Below are positions 11,442 to 21,523 of a stretch of 64,000 nt of DNA, one piece after another. The stretch is from Aspergillus flavus (Eukaryota > Ascomycota > Eurotiomycetes > Eurotiales > Aspergillaceae), in assembly GCF_009017415.1 (NCBI RefSeq), contig NC_092409.1, forward strand, positions 558,001 through 622,000. Direction: 5' to 3'. The position numbers were made by a program, and so were the translations under genes. The first letter of the stretch is position 1. Each line of letters opens with the position of its first letter. Under the pieces are notes generated by a model. That model saw only the letters and a list, made by a program, of their open reading frames with translations, was not told where the DNA came from and ran no database searches.

Positions 11442-12492
11442 TTTGCTGTCGCGATCGGACAGCATGTCTGTTCTGATTAAATCCTTCACTAAACGTCCCG
11501 CATCGCTGTCGCACAGGACAAAGCCGAGAGTGATTCGACTCCTCCAGAGACCATGACTAGACTGTGACCTGGTAATTTTGACCTTGACATGGAGGATGGC
11601 GACCTGCCTGACATATTAACTCAAGGTTAGCTGCTTAAGGGGCGTTGAGGATATCACCAATGTCCCATACAGGTTGTTTCGATGATCGCGGCAGACGTAC
11701 GGATACTCTCTCAATTCTTCCTGGATCCAAATCCCCGTCGTGGTCGAGATTCCGTGGTCATATAGTGGTCACTGTATCGAAAAAGAAGAACCAAATACCC
11801 TTCTTTTGATCAGCCGCCGAGAGCAGCATTCGAAGACGATGATTCTCATGCTGTTCTGGAAGGCTTTTGACCAAGGCGGAGGACATACGAGCTCAACGAA
11901 CAACAGAGACCCATTCTAGTTCCTCGCAATCAATCACTATCCTCACTTGATAGTTACATTGCATTTGTTACTAGCTCATTCTTGGTTGTATTATCCGCAT
12001 TAATGAGTGTACATCATTAGCATCGCTAGTCTCTGACGAAGAGCTATCACTATGGCTGCCCATGACGGCCGAGGCTTAAGGGCGTACAATCTATCCAAGG
12101 TGACTCGCTTCTACAAACAACTTATGGAGGTCGTCTAGAGTAGCCGAAGATGTCTAGATTCCTTTTTTAATTTGCGTAGACAAGAAAAAGATTATTGTTA
12201 CACTAACCTTATAAACCATTTATACACAATACATACCCTCTGCTTCCATAGTAGTAATCCTAATGCTAGACAGGATATTAACTCCTGTGGAAATGTTATC
12301 AAGCTTGCAGAGTAACGGCGGCACAACTCCATTAACCGCAAAGTCCACCGAAAGGTTTATACCAATATACATGTACCGATGCCTTGGGAAGGGTATGGGC
12401 TTGAACGCATTACTCATGAATATTATGCAATTTATGGTCCAAGCTATATTATTCCACATTCACAGTAAGTAAGAGACTCAACTTGGTACACG
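11442..12492. other. Intergenic, no gene seen
   Basis: No motif-bearing frame or splice-consistent model was found. It lies between the membrane-protein gene and the 3' end of the decayed minus-strand gene. Confidence 0.45.
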
Positions 12493-13838
12493 CTACCCAG
12501 CCTGCTGCATGAGATGTTCCAATTGAGCAACTGATTGCTGCAACTCGTCCTCGGTCGGCATGTTGACGTTGAGGAGATAAAGCACATCCTGCTGCAGAAC
12601 ATTCTTAGCAAGGCCGGGCTTCTTCTTGCGCTGATATCGCTGCCATTTCTCTTTAATCGGTTCACTTCCAGGTTCCCCTCGAGCAATTCTTTTGGAGTCG
12701 TGTGATTCCTTGATGGAAGTGGCAGCCCGCTCAATTAGACCAGACCTGCTCCCCAACAAGCCCCCAGGAAGTACCGAAGAAGTTTTTCCATTGTTCACAG
12801 GATGGTTTGGGTAGTTGTAGCGTGAGACAAAACCCTTGCGTCCTAACTCTGGAACAGCTAGACTGGACCCTGGGTTTTTGGCTTCCTGGTTCTTGTTAGC
12901 GAAGTTATTACCGAACAAGACGAGTAACGTAGTACTCACATATCAGGCCTGCGCTTTTCTATCCATGTAATCCTGCACCCAAGCCCCGGCGCTCTTCACT
13001 TTCTCGCGCGACCCCTCGGCCACCCTCCCCTTGCCTTCCATCGCTCGTGCCGCAGCGCGATCTAAATCGGGATGTACGAACGGTGCAGCCACAGGGAGCT
13101 CAATCTGCCCATGGGTCTTACCGCTGGCAAGTCTGATATTTTTCAAGTGCTTTTTGACCATGTTCATTTCTGGGTGTTCGTCGCTGTGCGTATACTTCGC
13201 GATTGTCGGGGCAGGGTCGAACGTTGGTTTCTCGACTGGCTGGTTAATATCAACCTTTTCGACTCCAAAGAGTGTCTTTCCAAGCTTTTGAGATAGTAGG
13301 CCAAGGGCTCCGCTTTGCTAGCCCGGGACATCGTCCTTAAAGGCCATGACCATGGCGTAGAGCCTGCGAGGCATGAAGAGGTCTTGGTTCACCCGGTCAA
13401 GAAAGGTGTTCGCGCGGTGCCAGGACTGGATCTCACGAGCTGTTCCTGCCACTGTTTGGACGATGACACTTGTTATTTGAGCGGCTGTTTCGGGGAACAA
13501 GCCCACGATGCCGGCAGCGACGTAGACGGCCTCGATTCATGCTGAAGCCTGTATCCGTAGTCAACGACTATGACTCCACGGCTAGACAGAAGGAAAAAGA
13601 AGTGAGGGGCCAAATAACCTTGCTCGCTTGGAAGGAATCCTCTAGGAAATTTAAAAACACGTCCTGACTGATATCGCAATCAGCCAACACAGACGCATAC
13701 GCACGCACGAACCCTCGATCCTTGTTGCCGGGCCGCCGCTGGGGAATGATCACTGGACCTGGTTCTGGAAAGTTAGATAGGAAGAAAGTCGAAAAAGGCT
13801 GATGCGGCATCAATTGGACCCCTATATCTTCCAACCAT
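12493..13838 (-). pseudogene. Decayed fungal gene (conserved family of unknown function)
   Basis: Minus-strand fragments line up as one gene of a family common in Aspergillus (typical blocks: PGPVIIP, GFVRAYA, VLADC, LEDSFQASK, FLDRVNQDLF, MPRRLYAMVM, SRYNYPNHPVN). The ATG at 13838 opens MVGRYRGPIDAASAFFDF, and the protein then continues in a different frame at LSNFPEPGPVIIP, so a frameshift lies near 13790. In-frame stops interrupt conserved stretches: TAG at 13318-13320 between DVPG and QSGALGL, and TGA at 12943-12945 between AQA and YEAKNP. The second stop is followed by a good intron (GTGAGT..CTAAC..CAG). Another TGA precedes EAVYVAAG near 13530. Both well-placed stops can arise from CAG or CGA by C-to-T change, as in repeat-induced point mutation or deamination. 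The family function is unknown to me. Confidence 0.72.
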
Positions 13839-13939
13839 TATCAATGTCCTGCCAGCACAAACCGGCAGGGGATTACTCCGTCCGTCCCTAGGCCAATTCT
13901 AATTGATTCAGTGGTTCACAGTCATATGATTAGATAATT

Positions 13940-14140
13940 AGACCCAGCAGACTACACCATGCATACCAAATAGCCGAAGCAGATTAAAGCTCCAAGCAGA
14001 CTGACTAGGGTAAGTAGACTCAATAGATCAACTAGACCAACCAGGTAGTTCAATCAGACGAGGCAGACGAGGCAGACCAGACAGATCACGCAGACCAACA
14101 CCAGGCAGTCCGACCAGAGTCCAGACTAAGTAGACGAAGC
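13940..14140. repeat. Degenerate AGAC-rich short repeats
   Basis: About 200 bp is dominated by a reiterated CAGAC(C/G)A word with irregular 8-12 bp spacing, including a tandem GAGGCAGAC pair near 14060. There is no fixed period, so it is a degenerate satellite or simple-sequence tract rather than a CRISPR or array. Confidence 0.5.
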
Positions 14141-14579
14141 AGGCAAAGGAAACCCTAATGTTAAAAATGTATGCACGTTGTCCTATTGGCTTTGCCGTAA
14201 GTATACACCCGATGAGCCTTTCCTTTTCTGGGCCTCGGGAAGCGTCATTCGTCCATGCATACTAGACTATACCGATGGAAGTAGGCGGTATGGCTAGTGG
14301 GTAATAGACGGTGAGTAGGAAATAGTCTCCAACTTTTGCACTGCCCCTGTAGATGCACTAGTGCTTAGATTAATTAAAGCCTAAAAAAGCTAATACTAGA
14401 AAACAATAAACTAGTGCTTACCAACAATCGGTTGTCAGCGTATCTGCGCTTGTCTGCAGATATTTTTGTTGCAGTAGACGGGCGCTTAAGGTTTTGGGGT
14501 CCGCTCAGCCTCATCTAGGGTCCGACATACCATCGCTTATCTAGTAGTAGGCGGAGTGATCCCAATAGACTACTACTAC

Positions 14580-14588
14580 TATATAAAG
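14580..14588 (+). promoter_or_regulatory. TATA box of small secreted protein gene
   Basis: TATATAAAG occurs 107 bp upstream of the ATG at 14695. Confidence 0.5.
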
Positions 14589-14694
14589 TCTGTATCGATC
14601 AACCAAGTTGGAAAGAATTTCTTTTGATTATCAGACAATACCTAAAACTACTCAGATACATTTTCTTCAGTCACATTCATCATACTCTCGCAAG

Positions 14695-15114
14695 ATGCAA
14701 ATCTATTCGATCGTCGCTGCTGCTACTCTTTCGCTGGCAGGTACTGCTCACGCTTGGGCTCAGGCTGCCGACGGAACCTGGATTGCAAATCAGAACAGCT
14801 ATATCTTCACAGACAGTAAGTGATCTTGGGGGGTGGTGGGTGACAAGATTCTTCAAACTAATCATGCAACCTGTAGATCTGCAAAACAAATGGGAGGTTG
14901 TCGAAGCATGTACTATCAGGAACACGAATACATGGCTTTCTGATTATGAAGCCTGCGCTTATTGGGTAAATAGCGAGGGGCTTATCGCTCGTGGAAGTAC
15001 GTATTCCTACCGGGCTAGATAAGATTCCTAGCAACGTTCTGACAATATACTATAGAATGCACGCCTGCTGTTAGACCCGTTGGTGATCCGGCCCACATAG
15101 TTCACTGCGAGTGA
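14695..15114 (+). CDS. Small secreted four-cysteine protein
   Basis: Three exons (14695-14815, 14877-14996, 15056-15114) give a 99-aa precursor. All splice phases agree (donors GTAAGT and GTACGT, acceptors GTAG and ATAG). The N-terminus is a clear signal peptide ending around AHA (residues 18-20), leaving about 79 mature residues. The four cysteines at 52, 67, 82 and 98 are almost evenly spaced (14, 14 and 15 residues between), which would fit two disulfides. The mature part is Trp-rich (five Trp). I do not recognise a family. Secreted fungal proteins of this size include effectors, antifungal peptides and hydrophobic-surface proteins, but nothing here identifies one. A TATA box sits 107 bp upstream. 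The gene appears intact. Confidence 0.72.
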
Positions 15115-16734
15115 ATTAGGGAAGATGTGGATTTGTTGAAAGATATATAGTCTAAACTTGGTTGAATTGTTTCTAGTTCATGCGAACTTCAGTCTCTGGG
15201 CTTGGAGAAACGTGCTCTAGATAGGATGCTTGTGAGGCAGAGTGTGCAGTTTGGCGATAGTGTTCCCGAAATATTAGTCCTTTCCATTCCGTACACGATA
15301 CAGCTAAAGCCTTAGCACCCTCGAGACTTTCTAACATGGTCCGGGAGCGAGCAGCTCGTCGTGATCTCGGCCTACAGCTAAAGCCCAACTACTGAGGGTA
15401 TAACGAAGCTCTGATTCTTCGGTGGTCTAGTACTTGGTCTAATAAGTCAGATTACCACCTAACTATCTCAGATCCTTTGGACGATCTGAGCCATTCTTGG
15501 AGTTAGCGCTATTCCATGGTTGACTAGTCTTTTCGGCTTAGCGGGTTGTCCAGTCTAACCTCGTATTCGAGCCTGGTCTTTCCATATAGCGGTGAGCTAG
15601 GTACTCGATTAACCTGTCATGGAATGTTGGGTATTGGTAATAGTGCGTGTTTATCCATGAAGGACCCATTGTGATGTTGAGCATGCACTTATGGTGCACA
15701 GCAGCTACAACTTCTTGCAATTCCCAGGTTTCCGCTCAATCCATCGGCCTCAGCTAGGAGCGACTATTGCAGCGAGTTATATCAGGGGACCCAATACAAT
15801 ATGCCTTACAGCAGCGGCGTTTGCTGTACCACTCTCGGTTATGTTTTCCAGCGGTTCTAATTGGACCATAAGACTAGGGCGCGGAAAGGTTCAGGATCTT
15901 TTAGAGTTAAAAAAGAAGCATGTTACAGCTCATCTAGTATTGAGTATTTAGAGAAGAAAATCAGGAACTTCTATTATCCCTACTTACAGATACGCGGTCC
16001 AAGGAACAAGTTCTGAAGAATACTAGACGTTAAATTAGCTGATAGCAATCTTAGAATAATCTAGTCTATCTTACATAAGTATTCTATAGCCGTGGCGATA
16101 TACGGCTACAAGATTGAATAGTTATTTGAATAAATCTCTCTACTTATAATACATTCCTCCTTCATGTATGTAACAGAGGCTTTATTCATCGTCATAGGGT
16201 TAGAACCTTTCGACACCTCCTACAGAAATTAGAATCATGGCCAGTGCCGTCCATAAGACTGGACAGGCACGGAAAGGAATATGAAAGCATTCACAACATG
16301 CGCACCCATACAGTTTGGCGGTTAGGTAAAATATAGTTCAATGGTAAAGCAAGGGAATAGTCAAATGGTAAAGCAAGGAAATAATTCAGTCTCACATCAA
16401 CATAGATCTCAGCCGCGTTCATGAGAGATTGAATAATACCTGTACCAATGCAATGAGGATAGTAAACCTTGCTAAGTAGAGGCTCACCGGAGAATGCTTT
16501 CTGATGCCATTCCTTGGAAAATACAGTTTCATTGTACTAAAGAAAGACGTTTATAGAGTGAGAGGTGCTGTGTCAGTAGCGCTTCAAATGGCATCAACAT
16601 CCCACATTCTATTCACCTCTCTTTATTTCCCCCTCTGGAAATGTCCTCAGCAACAGATTATCGATCCACGCACGGTACTCACTCGTTGAGCTTTTCTTAC
16701 TCAACGATCATGTCCCTCCAGCATCTTGGTCATG
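15115..16734. other. 1.6-kb gene-free stretch
   Basis: Contains AT-rich sequence, a small tandem duplication (16338-16384) and no supported gene. A frame at 15691-15951 has no motif. Confidence 0.45.
16338..16384 (+). repeat. Tandem duplication, two ~23-bp copies
   Basis: Copies starting TCAATGGTAAAGCAAGG and TCAAATGGTAAAGCAAGG are adjacent and differ by a one-base indel and few changes. Replication slippage is the simplest cause. Confidence 0.6.
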
Positions 16735-17760
16735 TCTTTCATCATCAGAGCTATCCGTGCCCTATGTGATCGCGTTTCGCGCATCGACCTATTGGAGAAC
16801 TTGGATAAGCAACGCATAGAAATGTATAACATGCTCCGGGACATGTACAAAGAGCTACGTGGTCTAAAGCCCGAGTCACTTGAATCAGAAAGCTTAGAGG
16901 CTCTGCCAGTGCAGATTCCACTGCCACATGAAATTATTAGACAGCATCCGATGGATCCTGAAGATCCTAAGACTCAACGGCGCCTGAATAACGTCGCAGC
17001 AATCGATATAGCAGCAGTGAGATTCGGTAAAGACCATGAAATTCCTATGGTAAAGCTGGCATTCTTTGCGATTGCCTAGCTATGGAAATGTCACGCCGAC
17101 GGCTCAACTGCGAAGAGGACATGCCAAATATGACTTTGATCACCAAATCGAGCGCGAACACGTAAGTACCAACATATAATCTTGTGTTATCCTTCAGGGC
17201 AGACTGATTTACTTGGAACCAGGGATTTCCATCTTAACCCAGCTTTTTACCATCGCGATCATGATTATCGAGACGATTACCACTGGACCATCAACTCCTT
17301 CTACGCTTGCTCAAGCCATACTACCTTCCCGCACATCAAGGCCATCATGCACCACAGCGAGGCCAAGGACCCCGAGCTGGTCCTTCGGAAAGAGGTCATG
17401 ATGATAGTTGCCACTATGCACTCCCGCCCGACCACGGAGACTCTCCTGGATCACCTCATTGTTCCGGTTAGTTTCAACGTCGCTTTCATCTGAGTCGCTG
17501 CTGATGCTATTCACCTCTTCCGCTAGGTAATGCTTTTCAGCTTCGCAGGATGCTGCGTGCGCATTCTAATCGCCATTCATGACGGCCAGAATTTGAGGAT
17601 CGCGATGTCCGGGTTCATGGAATACTCGGAAGGATCTCAGGATCTCTGGGACATGCTTACTCGTTACCTGGGATGTGGTATCAACAATAAGCTGAGCACC
17701 GAAAAGCTGCTGTCCGCATATTTGGAGGAAGCTTTGCCATGGAGAGAGGAGTGTAGCTGA
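16735..17760 (+). CDS. Spliced gene of unknown function (model uncertain)
   Basis: Coding-looking blocks follow each other. Block 1 is 16735 to about 17025 (starting MSFIIRAIRALCDRVSRID, with a predicted coiled-coil-like LDKQRIEMYNMLRDMYKEL). Block 2 is about 17077-17161 (YGNVTPTAQLRRGHAKYDFD). Block 3 is 17203-17466 and block 4 is 17527-17760, ending at TGA. The introns 17467-17526 and 17162-17202 join in phase (LIVP|VMLFSFAG and EREH|TDLLGTRDF). The join between blocks 1 and 2 does not preserve frame with any GT..AG pair I could find, so there is either a missed splice or a frameshift. Block 3 is His-rich. I recognise no family. It may be a recently broken gene. Confidence 0.45.
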
Positions 17761-17875
17761 ATATCTCAAGAACATGATATGATGATGATCAAGAATGCGG
17801 AATTCTACACCATAACGTTATACCAATGAGGCACGGATGCACTCTATATAATCCTCTTCTTTACTGCAGTCTAGT

Positions 17876-17994
17876 ACATACGACCATAGGGTGTGGAGAA
17901 CAGGGCTTCCCGTCCGCTCAGCCGTACTTAAGCCACACGCCGGGAGGTTAGTAGTTGGGTGGGTGACCACCAGCGAATCCCTCCTGTTGTATGT
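17876..17994 (+). rRNA. 5S ribosomal RNA, copy A
   Basis: 119 nt begins ACATACGACCATAGGGTG and ends GTTGTATGT, directly followed by a T-run (pol III terminator). It has the full fungal 5S sequence with internal promoter segments (the A box/IE/C box region around GTACTTAAGCC and GGGTGGGTGACC). Fungi such as Aspergillus carry 5S genes singly and dispersed rather than in the rDNA array. The 15 bases upstream (ending GTCTAGT) are shared with copy B. Protein frames over it on the other strand are spurious. Confidence 0.93.
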
Positions 17995-18211
17995 TTTTAG
18001 AGGTCTATGATTTTTTTTCTTGATCTTATTGTGTATATTTTTCTTATTTGCTGATATGGATGGAGTATGTCCGACGGGGCGGGCTGCGACATGAAGGAAT
18101 TGTAACATACATTGTTAGTATGCTAACCTCAAGCAAGTTATTTAGTCATAACGCTACATGCATATTTTAAGGCGTAATAAAGAATGTGAGTCGTTTTCTA
18201 GGTAGGTAGGT

Positions 18212-18403
18212 ATGTTGTATGGGGCCTGGTTATCAAAGATAATTACTGTGTTCGGCGCCACCGGCAACCAGGGTGGCTCTGGCATCAATACCATCCTTGA
18301 AGATCCCCGACTTTATAAGAAATACAAGATTCGTGGGATTACTCGACATAGTTCGAAGGAGTCTGGGCAGAAACTTATCAAGCAAGGTGTTGAGGTTGTT
18401 TCG
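18212..18403 (+). pseudogene. Truncated NmrA-like first exon
   Basis: Encodes an N-terminal NmrA segment with the Rossmann turn VFGATGNQGGSG and a following helix/strand (TRHSSKESGQKLIKQG), ending at a donor-like GTAAGA. No following exon with the rest of the fold is found before the next gene, so this is a relic of a second NmrA-like gene. It resembles the intact NmrA-like gene at 3740-4948 only in the conserved motif. Confidence 0.68.
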
Positions 18404-18519
18404 GTAAGACCACATCCAAGCATAGAATCATGACTAGAAGGTACATGAATAAAAAGCATATTATATTGAACATTCTATTTCAAAGTAAATTATATCATAG
18501 GGTTCTATGAAAAAGCTCA

Positions 18520-20377
18520 TCACGCTGATTCTGTCTTCTCAGCAAGCCAGGACAACAGAGCCTCTTTATTAACCCTTTGGTTTCTCTCTGCCGCTTGCAT
18601 TACCTTGTCTGTGATTGAAATTTGACGCTCGGTATTCAGGAACTTTTCGATGACCTCATTGCTGCATCGTTCCACGATAATCGCTGCCACTTGCTCAGTC
18701 TCCGGTGATGGAATATCATTTGGCAGAAGTCACTGAATCAAGTTTTCAAAGCCGTGGTCTTCTTTTTGTTCCCAGTCATATGGGTATGCTTGCAGTAGAT
18801 CGATCGCTTCTTGGCCTTCTACAAGATTCAGGAAAGCCATAGTCACGGTGGCTTTTGTTTCCGCATCGGTGTGGCTATCTTGCTAACTATCTTCTAATAC
18901 GACTCAAGGCTTTAGATCCCGCTGCAGTCTGAAGAGGAATCCTGTCATAAACTCTGGCTTCTCTATGGCTGCCTTTTTCCATACGTTGCGGGTAATCGGG
19001 ACTGATCCTAGTCGATAGGAAATGATTTTGATGGTGTCAGCTCCTTGCCAATTCCGAATTGTGGCTAGGATTACTTCCTTCGTGATCGTTATAAGGTCTT
19101 TGAGCTTCTCCATCATAAGTTTTATGGATGATGCGATGCTTGCGGCTCGGACCAGGACCTTTTGCGTAATTGGGGCATCTGGCTTGTGTTCGACAAGAAT
19201 GTATTTCAAGGCAGAAAAGTTGGGGGCGACTGTCGCGATCCCCGATTCGTCTGCACTCACGATTTGACGATCAAGGAGCGCCTTCAATGCGGGCAGTGCC
19301 TTTTCTTCTTCTTCTCCATACTCTAAGGTGCTGATCAGTTCAAGCACTTCTTTGATCGGTACTTGACCAGGGACCCGATCTAGAAGGATCGGAATCATAC
19401 CGAGATTCTTACTTGCTGCTTGAACAGCTTCCTCCGGCATCCCTGCGCCTGGGAACCTTGTAAGCGTCTCTTCGAGTACTCTGGGAGCGTCCGGGCTGGG
19501 ACTCTTGGCCATTGCGACGATAACACTATCAGTAATAGGGAAGGCGTTTCCAAGAAGCTCAAGGGACTCTTTAATCAATGGGAATGCAAACGGCCTGTTC
19601 TGAGCCGAACATTTCCATTGTTTCCCAGGTCCTTGAAACAGCTTCTTCCAGGATGGTCTCAGATACAACGAAGCCGGGCTGCTGTCTATCCAAGATGAGG
19701 TTCATCATTTCAAGGCCACCAGGTGCGTTCTTGACTATGCTGTGAATGACCTTCTCGGTCAGTGGGGTATCAGGAGCAAGGTCATCAAACAAACATTCCA
19801 TAACCTCTTTGCCCCGATAGTTTTCTGCTGCCGCGATGAAAACGCTCTCGCTGATCTCGACCCCGGGTGCCCTTCTATTGAAAAGGAAGCGGATCATGCC
19901 TGCGCCACATCGTTTCCCGGCCGCTTTGATTAATAGCTCTTCCGTAACCGAGATTTCAGTTCCACACCTTTGGAAAAGAGCTTCCACTGATGTCCAGTCC
20001 GCATGTTTCACGAGCATTGAAACGACCTCGTCATCCAGAGGAAGGTCAGCCGCCCGTCTTCTTATGATAACACTCTGCATGTCAGCCCGCATGTGTTCCT
20101 CGAGAAAAAAGAGGAGAGAATCACGATCGATGTTGATGTCATTATTACATCTTTCGAAGAATAATTCCACCGTTTCCGCTTCGTGGCCTTCGATTTGTCG
20201 GCAGCATAGCAAGATCTCATTCGTGACGGGGATAAAAGACGGCGCGTCGGGTTTCACGTTAGACGGCGTGGTCGCGGTGGCGGGCACAGCCACACCATTT
20301 CCATTTTGGGAGGCTGAGACACGATGGCTTGGTGGGAGTTCATAATCTATGAAATGATACGAATCATAAAGAAACAA
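18520..20377 (-). pseudogene. Broken helical-repeat protein (fungal STAND/NLR-type repeats)
   Basis: The minus-strand frame from about 20345 encodes repeated units of about 35-45 residues with pattern ITE..L.AAA.......M..LL.RR.P (for example VTEELLIKAAG, ISESVFIAAAEN, LTEKVIHSIVKN, ITRNVWKKAA, ITDKVMQAAERN). Such repeats are seen C-terminal to NACHT/STAND modules or alone in Eurotiales proteins. The reading frame shifts near 19600 (VSRTWETMEMF then KESLELLGNAF in another frame). Three in-frame stops follow: TGA after RDLKP at about 18902, TAG at 18883-18885 and TGA at 18730-18732. The repeats nevertheless continue to the final TGA at 18520. The 5' end is unclear: the frame opens just after an acceptor-like TTTCATAG near 20360, so upstream exons may be lost. 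It sits between two 5S genes. Confidence 0.72.
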
Positions 20378-20885
20378 CGTAATTCAGAAAGTCGAAAAAT
20401 GGGGGATGTCGGAATAAGGTTTGATAGGCAGTCAGAGCTGAGACGAACACCCCCATCTTACTCTTCCCAGTATCAATCACCTCCACTCGGAGCCCCATAG
20501 CCAAAGAATCCCCTTATCGTTCCGCCTATCATGAGGCTTGCGGAGGGTTTGAGTGTGAGATAAGCCAGTTGATGATCTGTCCATAATCTCAATCATCAAA
20601 TAACAGTCGGTATATATATATCCGACATTGCAACATTTAGCATCACCACAGAATATAGAACAAACAGTCTTAACCACTCGAGGCTCCTGCACAGTTTAAG
20701 AGGGATATTGACAACATGTATATCATATATATTTATAATTCTCCAGTCCCTAGGTGATACAATCGTAGCTGAATCTGTTTTCAGGTAGTTCGTTTACTGG
20801 ATATCTTAGTAATCAATTCCGATGAATTGACCAATGCGCACCCTCAATTGTAAGGCTAACAACCACAAGATTACTGTAGTCTAGT
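20378..20885. other. Intergenic, no gene seen
   Basis: AT-rich flank between the broken repeat gene and 5S copy B. Frames present here have no motif. Confidence 0.45.
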
Positions 20886-21004
20886 ACATACGACCATAGG
20901 GTGTGGAGAACAGGGCTTCCCGTCCGCTCAGCCGTACTTAAGCCACACGCCGGAAGGTTAGTAGTTGGGTGGGTGACCACCAGCGAATCCCTTCTGTTGT
21001 ATGT
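20886..21004 (+). rRNA. 5S ribosomal RNA, copy B
   Basis: 119 nt differing from copy A at only two or so positions (GCCGGAAGG for GCCGGGAGG, and CCCTTCTG for CCCTCCTG), with the same 5' start and a downstream T-rich terminator. The upstream flank TTACTGTAGTCTAGT nearly equals that of copy A (TTACTGCAGTCTAGT), so similarity extends beyond the transcribed region. Confidence 0.93.
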
Positions 21005-21523
21005 TTTTCTTTTTTTTCTGCAATGTACATATATATATAGCTGGTATTGATAAATGTCTAAGCCGCGCAGTAGAGTTATGCATCTGCCTTGCTAATTAAC
21101 GCCCTTTCTAGACCAAATAGTTGACTTTCAGATTCATCCGGTTTAGTCACGTTACTGCTATATATCAGAAGTGTTGAGACCTTCCCTTCACGTTGCAGCT
21201 GTAGAGGCTTTGTTTCATGTTGGCAAGCGATTGTCGCCGGCGGTCCCAATTGGCCCGGCGTATAGGATGACCTAGAGAGATGTTGTTTAGGTCTTGATCG
21301 ATCAGATAATAATCGTCAATCAAGTAATTATGATCATGATCCTAAAATCGGCCTACTAAATATGATGCCTTCTAGACTAACTTGGTCAATGGTTATATAA
21401 GTACAGTATCCCTAGTCCAACCCTGGCCATCAGATTTATATTTTTGAAAGTGAACTACAATAAATGGACATCAGAGTAATGTCCGCTTCTATCTTAGCCC
21501 TAGAATGAGGTGATTTAGTTGAA
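21005..21523. other. Intergenic, no gene seen
   Basis: 519 bp between 5S copy B and the 3' end of the G-alpha-like gene, with no motif. Confidence 0.45.

Noticed and set aside
13940..14140. Possible CRISPR-like or minisatellite array in the AGAC-rich stretch
   Set aside because: No constant repeat unit or spacer length; CRISPR is not expected in a eukaryote. Treated as a degenerate short repeat.
17818..18108. Minus-strand 96-codon frame overlapping 5S copy A
   Set aside because: Lies on a conserved 5S rRNA gene; similar frames at the other 5S copies arise from the same sequence.
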